A stretch of DNA of 64,000 bases from Flavobacterium sp. 1 (GCF_002797935.1 NZ_PGER01000001.1:1736001-1800000); one strand, 5' to 3'. Counted from the first letter of the stretch, positions 45,247 through 54,635 are shown. The notes: generated from the letters alone by a model not told the origin. Translations and numbers: made by a program.

Positions 45247-45798
45247 ATGGAAAATCAAGGTGCATCAGTTGTAATTAATCACCATATTTTAAATGGAAAA
45301 CAAAAGCAATATGAAGATTGGCTCAATGAAATTGGTTCAATATGCAGAAGTTTTGCTGGCAATATCGACTGGCAGATAATTCGCCCTATTCCAAATTTAA
45401 CCTTCATTTACACTGTAGTTATTAGATTTGACACCATCGAAAACCTAAAAAGCTGGATGGAGTCTCAGGAGAGAAAAAATCTCATCGAAAAAGCGAAACC
45501 TTTTTTAGCTAAAGACGATAAATATCTTATTAGGTCAGGTTTGGATTTCCTTTTTGAGGCTGAGAATGAAAAACAAAAAGTCCCTGTTCGATGGAAACAA
45601 TATTTAGTCACTTGGTCAGCTATTTATCCTTTGTCCATGTTAATTCCTCTGATTGTACTTCCAATTTTAAAAACAGTAAACTTTCCTGATACTAAATTTA
45701 TCAGCTCCTTATTTGTTTCCGGATGTATTGTTTTTATCATGGTTTATTGGCTGATGCCTAATTATACCAAATTAATAAAAAAATGGCTTTACAAATAA
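45247..45798 (+). CDS. Antibiotic-biosynthesis-monooxygenase-domain membrane protein
   Basis: A 183-residue protein with an N-terminal ABM (dimeric ferredoxin-like) domain (1-95: INHHILNGKQKQYEDWL, FIYTVVIRFDTIENLKSW) and two C-terminal transmembrane helices (about 117-140, 150-170). ABM proteins act as cofactor-free monooxygenases or as haem/quinone-binding proteins; the reaction here is unknown. It lies 23 bases upstream of the AraC-type regulator gene, in the copper group. Confidence 0.8.
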   Translation: MENQGASVVINHHILNGKQKQYEDWLNEIGSICRSFAGNIDWQIIRPIPNLTFIYTVVIRFDTIENLKSWMESQERKNLIEKAKPFLAKDDKYLIRSGLDFLFEAENEKQKVPVRWKQYLVTWSAIYPLSMLIPLIVLPILKTVNFPDTKFISSLFVSGCIVFIMVYWLMPNYTKLIKKWLYK

Positions 45799-45821
45799 AC
45801 CATTAAGTATTTTGAATTATT

Positions 45822-46382
45822 ATGAAACTCTACATTAAAAATATGGTTTGTAACCGTTGCATTATGGCAGTGAAAAACGAATTAGAAAAATTTGGCCATC
45901 AGCCGTTGAATATTACTTTAGGCGAAGTGCTGCTAAACAATGAAATGACCGACAGCGAGAAAGAAATATTTGGCCAGCAGCTGAAAATCTTAGGATTTGA
46001 GATGATAGATGACAAGAAAAGCCGAATTATAGGGCAAATCAAATCTTCGATTATCGAAATCGTCCATCATCAGAACGGGGATTTAAAATCCAATCTCTCG
46101 GACTATTTAAGCAACAGACTTCATCATGACTACACTTATCTTTCCAATCTGTTTTCAGAGACAGAAGGCACTACTATTGAGAAGTATTTTATTGCTCAAA
46201 AAATAGAAAAGGTAAAGGAATTATTAGTATATGATGAGTTATCATTGAGCGAAATTGCAGCTAAAATGAACTATTCCAGTGTTGCCTATTTAAGCAATCA
46301 GTTTAAAAAAGTTACTGGTCTTACCCCAACTTATTTCAAAAATATCAAAGAGTCCAAACGCAGACCTTTAGACGAACTGTAA
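45822..46382 (+). CDS. AraC-family regulator with a metal-binding-like N-terminus
   Basis: The 186-residue protein begins MKLYIKNMVCNRCIMAVKNE, a CxxC arrangement like that of copper-binding HMA domains. A C-terminal AraC DNA-binding domain follows (residues ~85-180: LSEIAAKMNYSSVAYLSNQF, KKVTGLTPTYFK). It lies directly upstream of copA, 78 bases apart, so it is a good candidate for a copper-responsive activator of the copper group. The sensor role is inference. Confidence 0.85.
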   Translation: MKLYIKNMVCNRCIMAVKNELEKFGHQPLNITLGEVLLNNEMTDSEKEIFGQQLKILGFEMIDDKKSRIIGQIKSSIIEIVHHQNGDLKSNLSDYLSNRLHHDYTYLSNLFSETEGTTIEKYFIAQKIEKVKELLVYDELSLSEIAAKMNYSSVAYLSNQFKKVTGLTPTYFKNIKESKRRPLDEL

Positions 46383-46460
46383 ATGTTACAAATACTATCT
46401 ATAATCAAGTAACATAAAAGGCAGACAATGCTGTGACCTTTGCTGTGTAATTAAAACAAC

Positions 46461-48878
46461 ATGGCAACAAAAACAAATACTACAGCAGTCTTTCTGCCTC
46501 TCGAAGGTGTAGAAAGCGAACATTGTACCCTCATTGTAGATAAGGGTCTGAGCAAACTGCAGGGACTGAACGCCCACAAAGTCGAACTGAACAACAAGCG
46601 GGCAGTCATTCAGGCGAATAATGCCGAAGCAGTTTCAGAAGCAGTACATCTTATCAGGGATTTAGGCTATAACGTAACAACTATCAAAAAAACATTTCCT
46701 GTACTCGAAATGAGCTGTGCCTCCTGTGCTGTCAATGCAGAAAGCATTTTAAAATCACAGCAAGGCGTTGTAAATGCAGCAATAAATTTTGCCACAGCAA
46801 CCGCAGCCGTAGAATATATTCCGGGAGTAGTAAAACCCATAGATCTCAAAAAAGCAGTACAGTCAGGCGGTTATGATTTATTGGTTGAAGAAAATAAAGA
46901 CGAAGCCAATACGATAGAAAACCTGCAGCAGGAAAAATTTGCTCTGCTCAAAAGGAGAACCTATTGGGCATTGGGATTTTCTGTACCATTGGTCGCTATC
47001 AGCATGTTTTTTATGAACATACTGTATGCCAATGAACTCATGTGGTTATTAAGCTCTCCTGTGGTTTTATGGCTGGGAAGGGATTTTTTTATAAATGCAT
47101 GGAAACAAACCAAACACCGAACTGCCAATATGGACACATTGGTGGCTTTGAGTACAGGAGTTGCCTATACTTTTAGCATTTTCAATACCCTTTTTCCTGA
47201 TTTTTGGCACAAAAGAGGATTACATGCCCATGTATATTTTGAAGCCGCAGCAGTAGTAATCACTTTTATTTTATTAGGCAAGCTGTTAGAAGAAAAAGCC
47301 AAAGGAAACACTTCGTCAGCAATCAAGAAATTGATGGGTTTACAGCCAAAATCTGTTATCATTATTAACGAAAGCGGTCATGAAACGGAAATTCCTATTG
47401 AGCAAGTGCAGATAGGAAACATTATTCTGGTGAAGCCAGGAGAAAAAATCGCGGTAGACGGAACACTCATCAGCGGTAATTCTTATGTGGACGAAAGCAT
47501 GCTGAGCGGAGAACCTGTTCCGGTATTTAAAAATGAAAACGAAAAAGTTTTTTCGGGCACTATTAATCAAAAAGGAAGTTTTCAATTTAGAGCAGAAAAA
47601 ATAGGAAGTGATACGATGCTGGCTCAAATCATCAAGATGGTGCAGGATGCTCAAGGAAGTAAAGCCCCTGTTCAAAAATTGGCAGATAAAATTGCAGGCG
47701 TTTTTGTACCAATAGTAATAATCATTGCCGTTGCATCACTTATTATCTGGACAATTTTTGGCGGAGATAATGGCTTCACACAAGGCTTAATGGCACTGGT
47801 TACGGTACTCGTTATTGCTTGTCCCTGTGCATTAGGATTGGCAACACCCACAGCAATTATGGTGGGAGTTGGCAAAGGAGCCGAAATGGGAATTTTAATA
47901 AAAGATGCCGAAAGTTTGGAACAGGCCAAAAAAATCAACGCAGTTGTTCTCGACAAGACTGGAACAATAACAGAAGGAAAACCATTGGTTACTAATGAAT
48001 TTTGGTTAGCCGATGATAATCAGCTGAAGCAGATTTTATACAGCATAGAAAAGCAGTCAGAACATCCATTGGCCGAAGCTCTGGTAAAGCATTTAAATTC
48101 TCAAACAAAAATATCCGTTTCAAATTTTGAGAGTATTACAGGCAAAGGGGCAGAAGCTGTTTTTGAAAATGAGACGTATTTTGTTGGCAATAAGACCTTA
48201 TTGAAAGAAAAAGAAATCCTTATTGAAAATACGCTGTTAAAAACGGCAGAACAATGGAGTGAAGAAGCCAAAACCGTTATTTGGTTTTCCAGCAGCAAAA
48301 AAGCATTAGCCATTTATGCCATTGCCGACCAAGTCAAGCCAAATTCTAAAGACGCTATTGCCGAACTGCAAAGAAATGGCATCGAAGTATATATGCTGAC
48401 AGGCGATAATGAAGCCACGGCCAAAGCAATAGCAAAAAGCGTAGGCATCAGTCATTATAAAGCTGGAGTATTGCCAGAGCAAAAAGCAATATTCATAAAA
48501 GAACTCCAAGCCAATGGTAAAGTGGTTGCGATGGTTGGCGACGGTATTAACGACAGCACAGCATTAGCACAAGCAGATGTAAGCATTGCAATGGGAAAAG
48601 GCAGTGATATAGCAATAGATGTTGCAAAAATGACTATCATTTCATCAGATCTTAAAAAAATCCCTGAAGCCATCAGCTTATCAAAAGCAACTGTGGCTAC
48701 CATAAAACAAAACCTTTTTTGGGCATTTATCTACAACCTGATCGGAATCCCAATTGCGGCGGGAATCCTCTACCCTATCAACGGTTTTTTATTAAATCCG
48801 ATGCTTGCTGGTGCAGCTATGGCATTAAGCAGTGTGAGCGTGGTGAGCAATAGCTTGCGTCTAAAGTGGAAGAGATAA
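46461..48878 (+). CDS. copA: Copper-exporting P1B-type ATPase
   Basis: The 805-residue pump ejects Cu+. A degenerate first HMA-like domain (residues 12-72) has lost CxxC and keeps only EHC; the second (77-140) has EMSCASCAVNAE. The ion-binding motif ACPCALGLATPTA is in TM6 and the phosphorylation motif is DKTGTITEGKP. HPLAEALVKH and MLTGDNEATAKA are also present, with MVGDGINDSTALAQ at the hinge. It lies downstream of the AraC-type regulator and just upstream of a copper chaperone gene. Confidence 0.95.
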   Translation: MATKTNTTAVFLPLEGVESEHCTLIVDKGLSKLQGLNAHKVELNNKRAVIQANNAEAVSEAVHLIRDLGYNVTTIKKTFPVLEMSCASCAVNAESILKSQQGVVNAAINFATATAAVEYIPGVVKPIDLKKAVQSGGYDLLVEENKDEANTIENLQQEKFALLKRRTYWALGFSVPLVAISMFFMNILYANELMWLLSSPVVLWLGRDFFINAWKQTKHRTANMDTLVALSTGVAYTFSIFNTLFPDFWHKRGLHAHVYFEAAAVVITFILLGKLLEEKAKGNTSSAIKKLMGLQPKSVIIINESGHETEIPIEQVQIGNIILVKPGEKIAVDGTLISGNSYVDESMLSGEPVPVFKNENEKVFSGTINQKGSFQFRAEKIGSDTMLAQIIKMVQDAQGSKAPVQKLADKIAGVFVPIVIIIAVASLIIWTIFGGDNGFTQGLMALVTVLVIACPCALGLATPTAIMVGVGKGAEMGILIKDAESLEQAKKINAVVLDKTGTITEGKPLVTNEFWLADDNQLKQILYSIEKQSEHPLAEALVKHLNSQTKISVSNFESITGKGAEAVFENETYFVGNKTLLKEKEILIENTLLKTAEQWSEEAKTVIWFSSSKKALAIYAIADQVKPNSKDAIAELQRNGIEVYMLTGDNEATAKAIAKSVGISHYKAGVLPEQKAIFIKELQANGKVVAMVGDGINDSTALAQADVSIAMGKGSDIAIDVAKMTIISSDLKKIPEAISLSKATVATIKQNLFWAFIYNLIGIPIAAGILYPINGFLLNPMLAGAAMALSSVSVVSNSLRLKWKR

Positions 48879-48943
48879 TAAAACGCAATTTTTTCCAAAA
48901 TATATTCTATCAAAATCTGCATTACTAATTTAAAAATAAAAAT

Positions 48944-49171
48944 ATGAAAACAGACAACATGAACTTACAATTTAAAACCAACATCAACTGCGATGGCTGT
49001 GTTGCCAAAGTAACACCTTTCCTTGATGAAGCTAAAGGCATTAGCCATTGGGAAGTGAATACAGTGAGCAAAGACAAAATTCTAACCGTGCAGACTGACG
49101 GCATTGCCAAAGAAGAAGTTATGCAAAAAGTGCAGGAAGCCGGATTTAAAATTGAATCGTTAAACCAATAA
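48944..49171 (+). CDS. HMA-domain copper chaperone
   Basis: The 75-residue protein has the single motif FKTNINCDGCVAKVTPFL (CxxC at residues ~16-19), followed by the betaalphabetabetaalphabeta HMA fold. It is a cytosolic Cu+ carrier that probably loads CopA. A second in-frame ATG at 48959 is possible. It starts 65 bases after the copA stop. Confidence 0.9.
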   Translation: MKTDNMNLQFKTNINCDGCVAKVTPFLDEAKGISHWEVNTVSKDKILTVQTDGIAKEEVMQKVQEAGFKIESLNQ

Positions 49172-49392
49172 ATCTAATAGAGAAGCTCACATTAACCCTT
49201 TTTTTGATTGTTCATTTTTTTCAGATGTTAGATAATCAACAGCTAAATTCCTGTAAAACCTTCTGCTGATATGTAAATTTTGTAACTTTTTTAAAAAGAA
49301 ATATAAAACATTTTCAAGCAAAGTAATGCAACTTTACATTATTGAGAATAAGCAATAGACTTAAAGAAAGCTACCTCATAAAATAAAAAATT

Positions 49393-49511
49393 ATGAACAA
49401 TATATTTAAAGGGCTTGTAGCTGGTTATGGAGCAAAAAAAATAGGCGGTGGCTGTTTTGCACTATTTTAGTTTTTGCCATTATCTGGTTTCTTTTGGGAC
49501 AATGCCGTTAA
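49393..49511 (+). pseudogene. Short membrane peptide gene with a frame disruption
   Basis: ATG 49393 gives NNIFKGLVAGYGAKKIGGGC, then FALF and a stop at 49468. In the adjoining frame the same DNA continues as TILVFAIIWFLLGQCR to a stop at 49509, a natural membrane segment. A one-base change near 49450-49465 would join both into a small protein of about 39 residues that I recall from other Flavobacterium genomes. The remainder of the 49172-49566 spacer is empty. Confidence 0.5.
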
Positions 49512-49566
49512 AAATTTAAATTCATATAAATAAAATTAATTCATTAACATTCAAAAATTAAATATC

Positions 49567-49851
49567 ATGAGCACAGGTAAAGTAGTATTAGGAACAGTGG
49601 CAGGACTTGCCGTTGGTGGAATATTAGGAATCTTATTTGCACCAGAAAAAGGTTCAGTAACCCGTCAGCAGATCTTAGATAAAGGAAATGATTATGCAGA
49701 TGATTTAAAATCAAAATATAACGGTATTGCAGAGACTTTGAAAGAAAAATTTCAGGCTGTGAAAAATGATGCTGAAAATATTGCCCAATCTGGGAAAGCA
49801 AAATTTGATGAAGTAAAAAATGAAATCAACAGACCCGCAGCAAACTATTAA
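49567..49851 (+). CDS. YtxH-domain protein
   Basis: A 94-residue protein with one N-terminal membrane helix (VVLGTVAGLAVGGILGILFA) followed by a PEKGS turn and a long charged helix (about 30-90), typical of YtxH/GvpP-like stress proteins. It starts a group with the holin-like and helical proteins, spaced 18 and 71 bases apart. Confidence 0.85.
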   Translation: MSTGKVVLGTVAGLAVGGILGILFAPEKGSVTRQQILDKGNDYADDLKSKYNGIAETLKEKFQAVKNDAENIAQSGKAKFDEVKNEINRPAANY

Positions 49852-49869
49852 TTATAAATAAAATATATT

Positions 49870-50226
49870 ATGATTGACGATACAACACCTATAGCCACTC
49901 TTTTTGAGCGCGCTGAAGATTACGCCAACACAACCCTGAAATTGGTAAAGCTAAACGCTGTCGATAAATCGGCCGAAATAGTTTCATCCCTCTTTTCATT
50001 GCTCGTTGTCAGTATGACTGTTGTGCTGTCAATCATAATTATTAGCATTGGTGTTGCTTTATGGATAGGAAAACAATTGGGTGATTCATTTTACGGTTTC
50101 TTTATAATCGGTTCTTTCTATTTACTGACAGCGATTCTTCTTCGCGTTTTCCGGGAACAATGGATCAAATATCCTATCAGCAATTCTATTATCAGACAAA
50201 TGATGAAGCAAAAAAAACATAATTGA
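49870..50226 (+). CDS. Two-TM holin-superfamily-like membrane protein
   Basis: A 118-residue protein with an N-terminal amphipathic helix (ATLFERAEDYANTTLKLVKL), two transmembrane helices (about 38-62 and 70-95) and a basic tail. It has the pattern of the phage-holin-like family often found beside YtxH genes in Flavobacteriia. A chromosomal envelope role is more likely than a lysis role. Confidence 0.7.
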   Translation: MIDDTTPIATLFERAEDYANTTLKLVKLNAVDKSAEIVSSLFSLLVVSMTVVLSIIIISIGVALWIGKQLGDSFYGFFIIGSFYLLTAILLRVFREQWIKYPISNSIIRQMMKQKKHN

Positions 50227-50297
50227 ATATGTCCTTAAAACTAGGCAATTAATGGTCTTTATATAATGCAATAATTTATCTATTAAAAATAGTTCTT

Positions 50298-50681
50298 ATG
50301 AAAAAAATGAACGAAACCGATGCATTAAATGAATTGATACTGATTAACGAACAGCTATATCATACTGATTTTCGGTTATTAAAAGATCAATTTCATATCG
50401 CTTATGAAAGTGTAAAACCCATTAACCTTATCAAGAATGTGGTTCACGAAATTACCGCTTCGCCTGAAATAAAAGAGGATGTAATTGGTAATGTCATGGG
50501 GCTGGCTACTGGATTCATTTCTAAAAAACTTATAGTCGATGAGAACAGCGGTACTTTAAAAAAAGTAATTGGAACAATTCTTCAATTTGCTATAACAAAT
50601 ATTGTTTCAAAACATTCAATTAATATTAAAGCAGTTGGAACTGCTGTTTTCAATAATTTCTTTAAAAGAAATAATCACTAA
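50298..50681 (+). CDS. Hypothetical protein of the YtxH group
   Basis: A 127-residue protein without a signal peptide, with a Gly-rich hydrophobic stretch (ENVMGLATGFISKKL-like, about 60-80) and mixed helices. It is third in the YtxH, holin-like order, a common trio in this group of bacteria. No function is known to me. The spacer to 50928 has no gene. Confidence 0.65.
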   Translation: MKKMNETDALNELILINEQLYHTDFRLLKDQFHIAYESVKPINLIKNVVHEITASPEIKEDVIGNVMGLATGFISKKLIVDENSGTLKKVIGTILQFAITNIVSKHSINIKAVGTAVFNNFFKRNNH

Positions 50682-50928
50682 ATGCAATTTTTAGGAATAC
50701 ATATAGTACGCTAGCCGAGATGCTGGTGTTTTTTTTTGATTAAAATTTTATAAAACAAAAAACACTTCCTTCCTCTCAAAAAACTGAATAAAATTTAATA
50801 TTTCCAGGTAAATTCCAGATAATAATTCCAGTAAAAATTAGTAGATTCGCATCAATAAATAATCAAGGCTAAGGAGAAAAATTTTGGTAAAAACACCAAA
50901 ATTAAACTCAGTTTCTAAAACAATTATA

Positions 50929-51798
50929 ATGGCTTCAGGTTTTTTTGTACTATTAGATGATATCGCAGCAATTATGGATGATGTTGCAGTAATGAGTAAA
51001 ATCGCTGCAAAAAAAACAGCTGGTATTTTGGGCGATGACTTAGCGGTTAATGCCGAAAAAGCTTCCGGATTTATTTCCTCTAGAGAACTTCCTGTACTGT
51101 GGGCCATTGGAAAAGGTTCGTTCATCAATAAATTAATCATTTTGCCAATTGCTTTTTTGCTTAGTGCTTTTTTTCCTTTGGCAGTTATAATCATTTTAGT
51201 GCTTGGCGGACTTTATTTAGCATACGAAGGTGCCGAAAAAATATTCGAATACCTATTTCATCGTGAGCATACGGCAACTGAAACCGTAATTAAAGAATAC
51301 ACCGAAGAGGAAATCCTAACTCTAGAAAAAAGCAAAATAAAGTCAGCAATAATAACCGATTTTATTTTATCGGCAGAAATTGTGATTATTGCATTAGGCA
51401 CTGTATTAGAAAAACCATTGCTGTCACAGATTGTTGTAGTTTCCATAATTGCCATTCTAGCCACAGTAGGCGTTTATGGCATTGTTGCGATGATTGTAAG
51501 AATGGACGAACTCGGTTATAAACTCATCAAACATAGTACTAAAGAAAGTAGCTTATCCTATCGAATAGGAAATTTACTGGTACAAGCTTTACCAAAAGTA
51601 ATTAAAAGCCTGGCCGTTATTGGCACAATAGCTTTACTTCTTGTGGCTGGCGGTATATTTGTACACAATATTGATTTTTTACATCATTTGTTTCCTCAAT
51701 TGCCTTCTGTTGTAAAAGAATTTAGCTTCGGGCTTATAATCGGTTTTATTGTTTTAGCAATAGTAACTGTGTTCAAAAAGATAATTAGAAAGAAATAA
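50929..51798 (+). CDS. DUF808 (YedI-type) membrane protein
   Basis: The 289-residue membrane protein begins MASGFFVLLDDIAAIMDDVA, the hallmark start of DUF808/YedI proteins. An upstream TTG at 50884 would add 15 residues and is less likely. About seven transmembrane segments follow. Function is unknown. The stop is 11 bases before the HAD gene, so co-transcription is probable. Confidence 0.88.
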   Translation: MASGFFVLLDDIAAIMDDVAVMSKIAAKKTAGILGDDLAVNAEKASGFISSRELPVLWAIGKGSFINKLIILPIAFLLSAFFPLAVIIILVLGGLYLAYEGAEKIFEYLFHREHTATETVIKEYTEEEILTLEKSKIKSAIITDFILSAEIVIIALGTVLEKPLLSQIVVVSIIAILATVGVYGIVAMIVRMDELGYKLIKHSTKESSLSYRIGNLLVQALPKVIKSLAVIGTIALLLVAGGIFVHNIDFLHHLFPQLPSVVKEFSFGLIIGFIVLAIVTVFKKIIRKK

Positions 51799-51808
51799 AA
51801 TAAAAAAA

Positions 51809-52486
51809 ATGAAATTTAAAGGCGTTATTTTTGATTTGGACGGCACATTGGTTAATTCGCTAGAAGATATTGCAGATGCTATGAACAGTGTTCTTCAAAA
51901 CCTGAACTACCCAACTCACAGTTATGAAACTTATCAGTATTTCATTGGCAGCGGTCTTAGAAATCTAGTAAGCAAATCGTTGCCAGAAACCAATAACGAT
52001 GAAAAACATATCGACAGCTGCTACCAACTGATGATTGAAGAATATAGCAATAATTGCACCCGCAAAACAAAAGCATACGATGGGATTATCGAATTATTGG
52101 ATCAGTTGATTTCAAATAATATAAAACTAAGTGTCTTTTCGAATAAATCGGATGAGCTTACCAAAAAAATCACTGCCGATTTGTTTCCTGGCTATTTTGA
52201 TAATATTGTTGGTTTGAGTGTCGAAGCACTAAAAAAACCAAACCCTTCTGAAGCTATAGAAATAAGCAAAAGACAGGGATTTAAAACCGAAGAAATCATT
52301 TTTGTCGGAGATTCTGGCATTGATATGCAAACAGCAGCAAATGCCAATATGCTTGCAGTGGGCGTGTTATGGGGCTATCGTCCAGAAGAAGAATTGATTG
52401 CTACAGGAGCAAAATATGTAATAAGCAATCCTTTGGATTTAATGAAGGTTTTACAGCCCGATAATGCTGCTATATTGACACAATAG
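51809..52486 (+). CDS. HAD-family phosphatase, phosphoglycolate-phosphatase-like
   Basis: A 225-residue HAD hydrolase. The nucleophile motif VIFDLDGTLVNS (Asp 9-11), the second motif SVFSNKSDEL with Ser, a conserved Lys region (LKKPNPSEA) and the fourth motif IFVGDSGIDMQTA are all in place. A helical cap at about 20-85 fits the phosphoglycolate-phosphatase class. The exact substrate is not certain. Confidence 0.88.
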   Translation: MKFKGVIFDLDGTLVNSLEDIADAMNSVLQNLNYPTHSYETYQYFIGSGLRNLVSKSLPETNNDEKHIDSCYQLMIEEYSNNCTRKTKAYDGIIELLDQLISNNIKLSVFSNKSDELTKKITADLFPGYFDNIVGLSVEALKKPNPSEAIEISKRQGFKTEEIIFVGDSGIDMQTAANANMLAVGVLWGYRPEEELIATGAKYVISNPLDLMKVLQPDNAAILTQ

Positions 52487-52603
52487 TAGTTTTTATAACT
52501 CGAAAATGCCTTATATTTTTTGCTTCTGAGAAACACTAATCGAGCTTAGCCAATATCAAATATGCGAATCAAGGGCTATATACAGCTTTTTGGTTCTAAG
52601 CGA

Positions 52604-52636
52604 AAACCTAACAGGTTTTAGAAACCTGTTAGGTTT
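52604..52636. repeat. Perfect 15-bp-arm palindrome, same family as in the argB-argE spacer
   Basis: AAACCTAACAGGTTT (52604-52618), loop TAG, then its exact reverse complement (52622-52636). It sits between the convergent HAD and luciferase-like genes and may act as a terminator. It is a copy of the argB-argE element at 22718. Confidence 0.8.
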
Positions 52637-52666
52637 AATCAGATTAATAACAACACTTGATTGGCA

Positions 52667-53674
52667 TTAAATACTGTCCACAACTTCTTTATGCATCCGC
52701 AGACTTTTCAACTTATCCTGATGGCTGTATATCGGACTGCTAATCATCAATTCGTCAATGCGGGAATGTTGGATAAATTCCTTTAATTCCTTGGTTAATG
52801 TTTCTTTACTGCCTATAAACGAACCAGCCGTCATTTGGTTGACATGAAAGCGGGCTTCTTCGCTCATGTTATTCATCAAATCGGTCAAGGAATCCACTGG
52901 AGGCTGTAATGGTTTTCGGGTATTCTGAACTAAATTCTGAAACATTTGATACAAACTGGTCGATAGGATTTCGGCTTCTTTATCCGTATCGGCAGCAATT
53001 GCATTGACGCATGCCATGGTTTTGGGTTCTTGTAAATATTCTGATGGCTTAAAATTTTCCCTGTAAAACTCAAAAGCGGGAATCATTTGCCTAGGTGCAA
53101 AATGTCCCGCAAAAGCATACGGCAATCCATACGCCGCCGCCAATGAGGCACTGTCCATACTCGATCCTAAAATCCAAATAGGAACGTTTGTCCCTTCGGC
53201 TGGAAAAGCTCGGACACTAGCCGTAGCATTTTCCTCAGAAAAATAATCCTGCAATGCCGACACATTCTTTGGAAACCGCTGTGACTCCTCAAAAAAGTCT
53301 TTACGTATGGCCTGCGCTGTCTGCGAATCTGTTCCGGGTGCTCTTCCCAAACCAAGGTCAATCCGGTCAGGATACAAAGTCGCCAATGTCCCAAACTGTT
53401 CGGCAATAATCAACGGAGAATGATTAGGCAGCATAATTCCTCCCGATCCCACTCGTATATTTTGTGTCTGGCTCGCCACATATCCTATCAAAACCACCGT
53501 TGCCGTACTCGCCACATGTGCCATATTGTGATGCTCCGCCAGCCAAAAACGTTTATAGCCCAAAACATCAACAAGCTGAGCCAGTTCTCTGATTTTTTGC
53601 ATCGTTTCGGCAGCATTGCTTCCTTCGGTAATTATAGCTAACTCTAATAAAGATATCGGTATTGGGGTTTTCAT
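52667..53674 (-). CDS. LLM-class flavin-dependent oxidoreductase
   Basis: A 335-residue luciferase-like monooxygenase. [19 protein letters not shown] (about 38-56) and [20 protein letters not shown] (about 75-94) are family-defining, as is [10 protein letters not shown] place the start at ATG 53674 ([13 protein letters not shown]); a TTG at 53695 is less likely. These enzymes use FMNH2 and O2; the substrate is unknown. Confidence 0.9.
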   Translation of the reverse strand: MKTPIPISLLELAIITEGSNAAETMQKIRELAQLVDVLGYKRFWLAEHHNMAHVASTATVVLIGYVASQTQNIRVGSGGIMLPNHSPLIIAEQFGTLATLYPDRIDLGLGRAPGTDSQTAQAIRKDFFEESQRFPKNVSALQDYFSEENATASVRAFPAEGTNVPIWILGSSMDSASLAAAYGLPYAFAGHFAPRQMIPAFEFYRENFKPSEYLQEPKTMACVNAIAADTDKEAEILSTSLYQMFQNLVQNTRKPLQPPVDSLTDLMNNMSEEARFHVNQMTAGSFIGSKETLTKELKEFIQHSRIDELMISSPIYSHQDKLKSLRMHKEVVDSI

Positions 53675-53776
53675 AGACATTTCAAGTTTACACAAATTTA
53701 GACATTACCGCCAATGGTATTTAGCCCAAGATGTTAATTGAATTATAATTTTTACCGAGTTTATGCCTATTCTTTT

Positions 53777-53880
53777 GGAGCAGAAGTATTTGTTATTTCA
53801 TCAACAGTAGTCCCGCTGTCCGCTTCAATCTTGTGAACCGAACCCCGGTTCACAAGGATTTTTACTTCTATCGGGGCTAG
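53777..53880 (-). repeat. Dispersed hairpin repeat, copy 3
   Basis: On the minus strand: AGCCCCGATAGAAG, stem AATCCTTGTGAACCG with CGGTTCACAAGATT (53827-53860), GCGGACAGCGGGA, tail TTCTGCTCC. Stem bases differ from copy 2 at several positions while staying paired. Confidence 0.82.
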
Positions 53881-53958
53881 GCGAGATGTTTTGTTTTTCA
53901 GTTGAAATGATTCAGTTTGCGATTATTAATAGCAAGATTTTGGTTTTGAAATGAATTA

Positions 53959-54068
53959 CCCCGAGGCAGAGCCATCGAGGTATCAATCGGAAGAAAGTAA
54001 ATTTTTAGTTTTATGAAAACCTTAGGTTTTCAAACTTTCCTCTTTAACCCCGAGGCAAAGCCTCGAAG
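53959..54068 (+). repeat. Paired CCCCGAGGC repeats around a palindrome
   Basis: Direct repeats ACCCCGAGGCAGAGCC (from 53959) and ACCCCGAGGCAAAGCC (from 54048) flank a segment holding the palindrome GAAAACCTTAGGTTTTC near 54015. The second copy itself folds (CGAGGC-AAA-GCCTCG). No gene is present up to 54315. Confidence 0.6.
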
Positions 54069-54315
54069 AATTCTACTGATTAAATACATATATTTACTAC
54101 AAACATAACGCAAAAGCCACTCAAATTAAATGGCTATATACTACATTGGAGCAGGTATATACTAGTTAGTGGCAAGCTTGTCAAAATTGCAACTAAAAAA
54201 TAGATTTGTTAATATCTCGAAAAAAATGTTTATAAAAAATAACTATCATTAATTATCTTATTATTTGATTTGTCTATTTTTACATTAGATTATTTATCAA
54301 TAAAAAACCAGAATT

Positions 54316-54534
54316 ATGAAGTTTATAAAAGTAGTTGCAAGACCTTGTGATTCTCAAGGTAATGAAAGAAGACAGCAGTTATCTCCACAAGAATCATTTT
54401 ATTTAAATATTGATCTTATCGGAGGAATTTCCGAAACGAGAATCATGCTAAAAGGAGGAAATATATTAATGCTTGGAGGAAATTATTTTACAGATTTTAA
54501 TTTAAAAGATAAAATAGATTTCGAAAATCTATAG
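54316..54534 (+). CDS. 72-residue hypothetical protein
   Basis: A small soluble protein (MKFIKVVARPCDSQGNERRQ, then GGISETRIMLKGGNIL). Beta-rich, no signal peptide. No family is recognised. A 3'-end repeat follows 40 bases after its stop. Confidence 0.6.
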   Translation: MKFIKVVARPCDSQGNERRQQLSPQESFYLNIDLIGGISETRIMLKGGNILMLGGNYFTDFNLKDKIDFENL

Positions 54535-54574
54535 TTAACTGCTAAAAACAGGTGATATTCAATTGCGCTCGCTA

Positions 54575-54635
54575 TACGAAGTTTCTCTACTACGTAACAC
54601 ACGCTGAGCAAGCAATCCGTAATTAAAATCTTTGA
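54575..54635 (+). repeat. 3'-end repeat family, copy 7
   Basis: CGAAGTTTCTCTACTACGTA, ACACACGCTGAGCAAGCAA and AATTAAAATCTTTG, 40 bases after the 54316 gene stop. Confidence 0.65.

Noticed and set aside
45195..45278. Short 27-codon frame upstream of the ABM gene
   Set aside because: Overlaps the ABM start in another frame and has no start context or conserved feature to support it as an upstream peptide.
49870..50226. Phage holin / prophage remnant
   Set aside because: The holin-like two-TM protein sits beside YtxH in a chromosomal group; no other phage genes are nearby.
53420..53641. 73-codon plus-strand frame in the luciferase-like gene
   Set aside because: Shadow of the conserved minus-strand enzyme.
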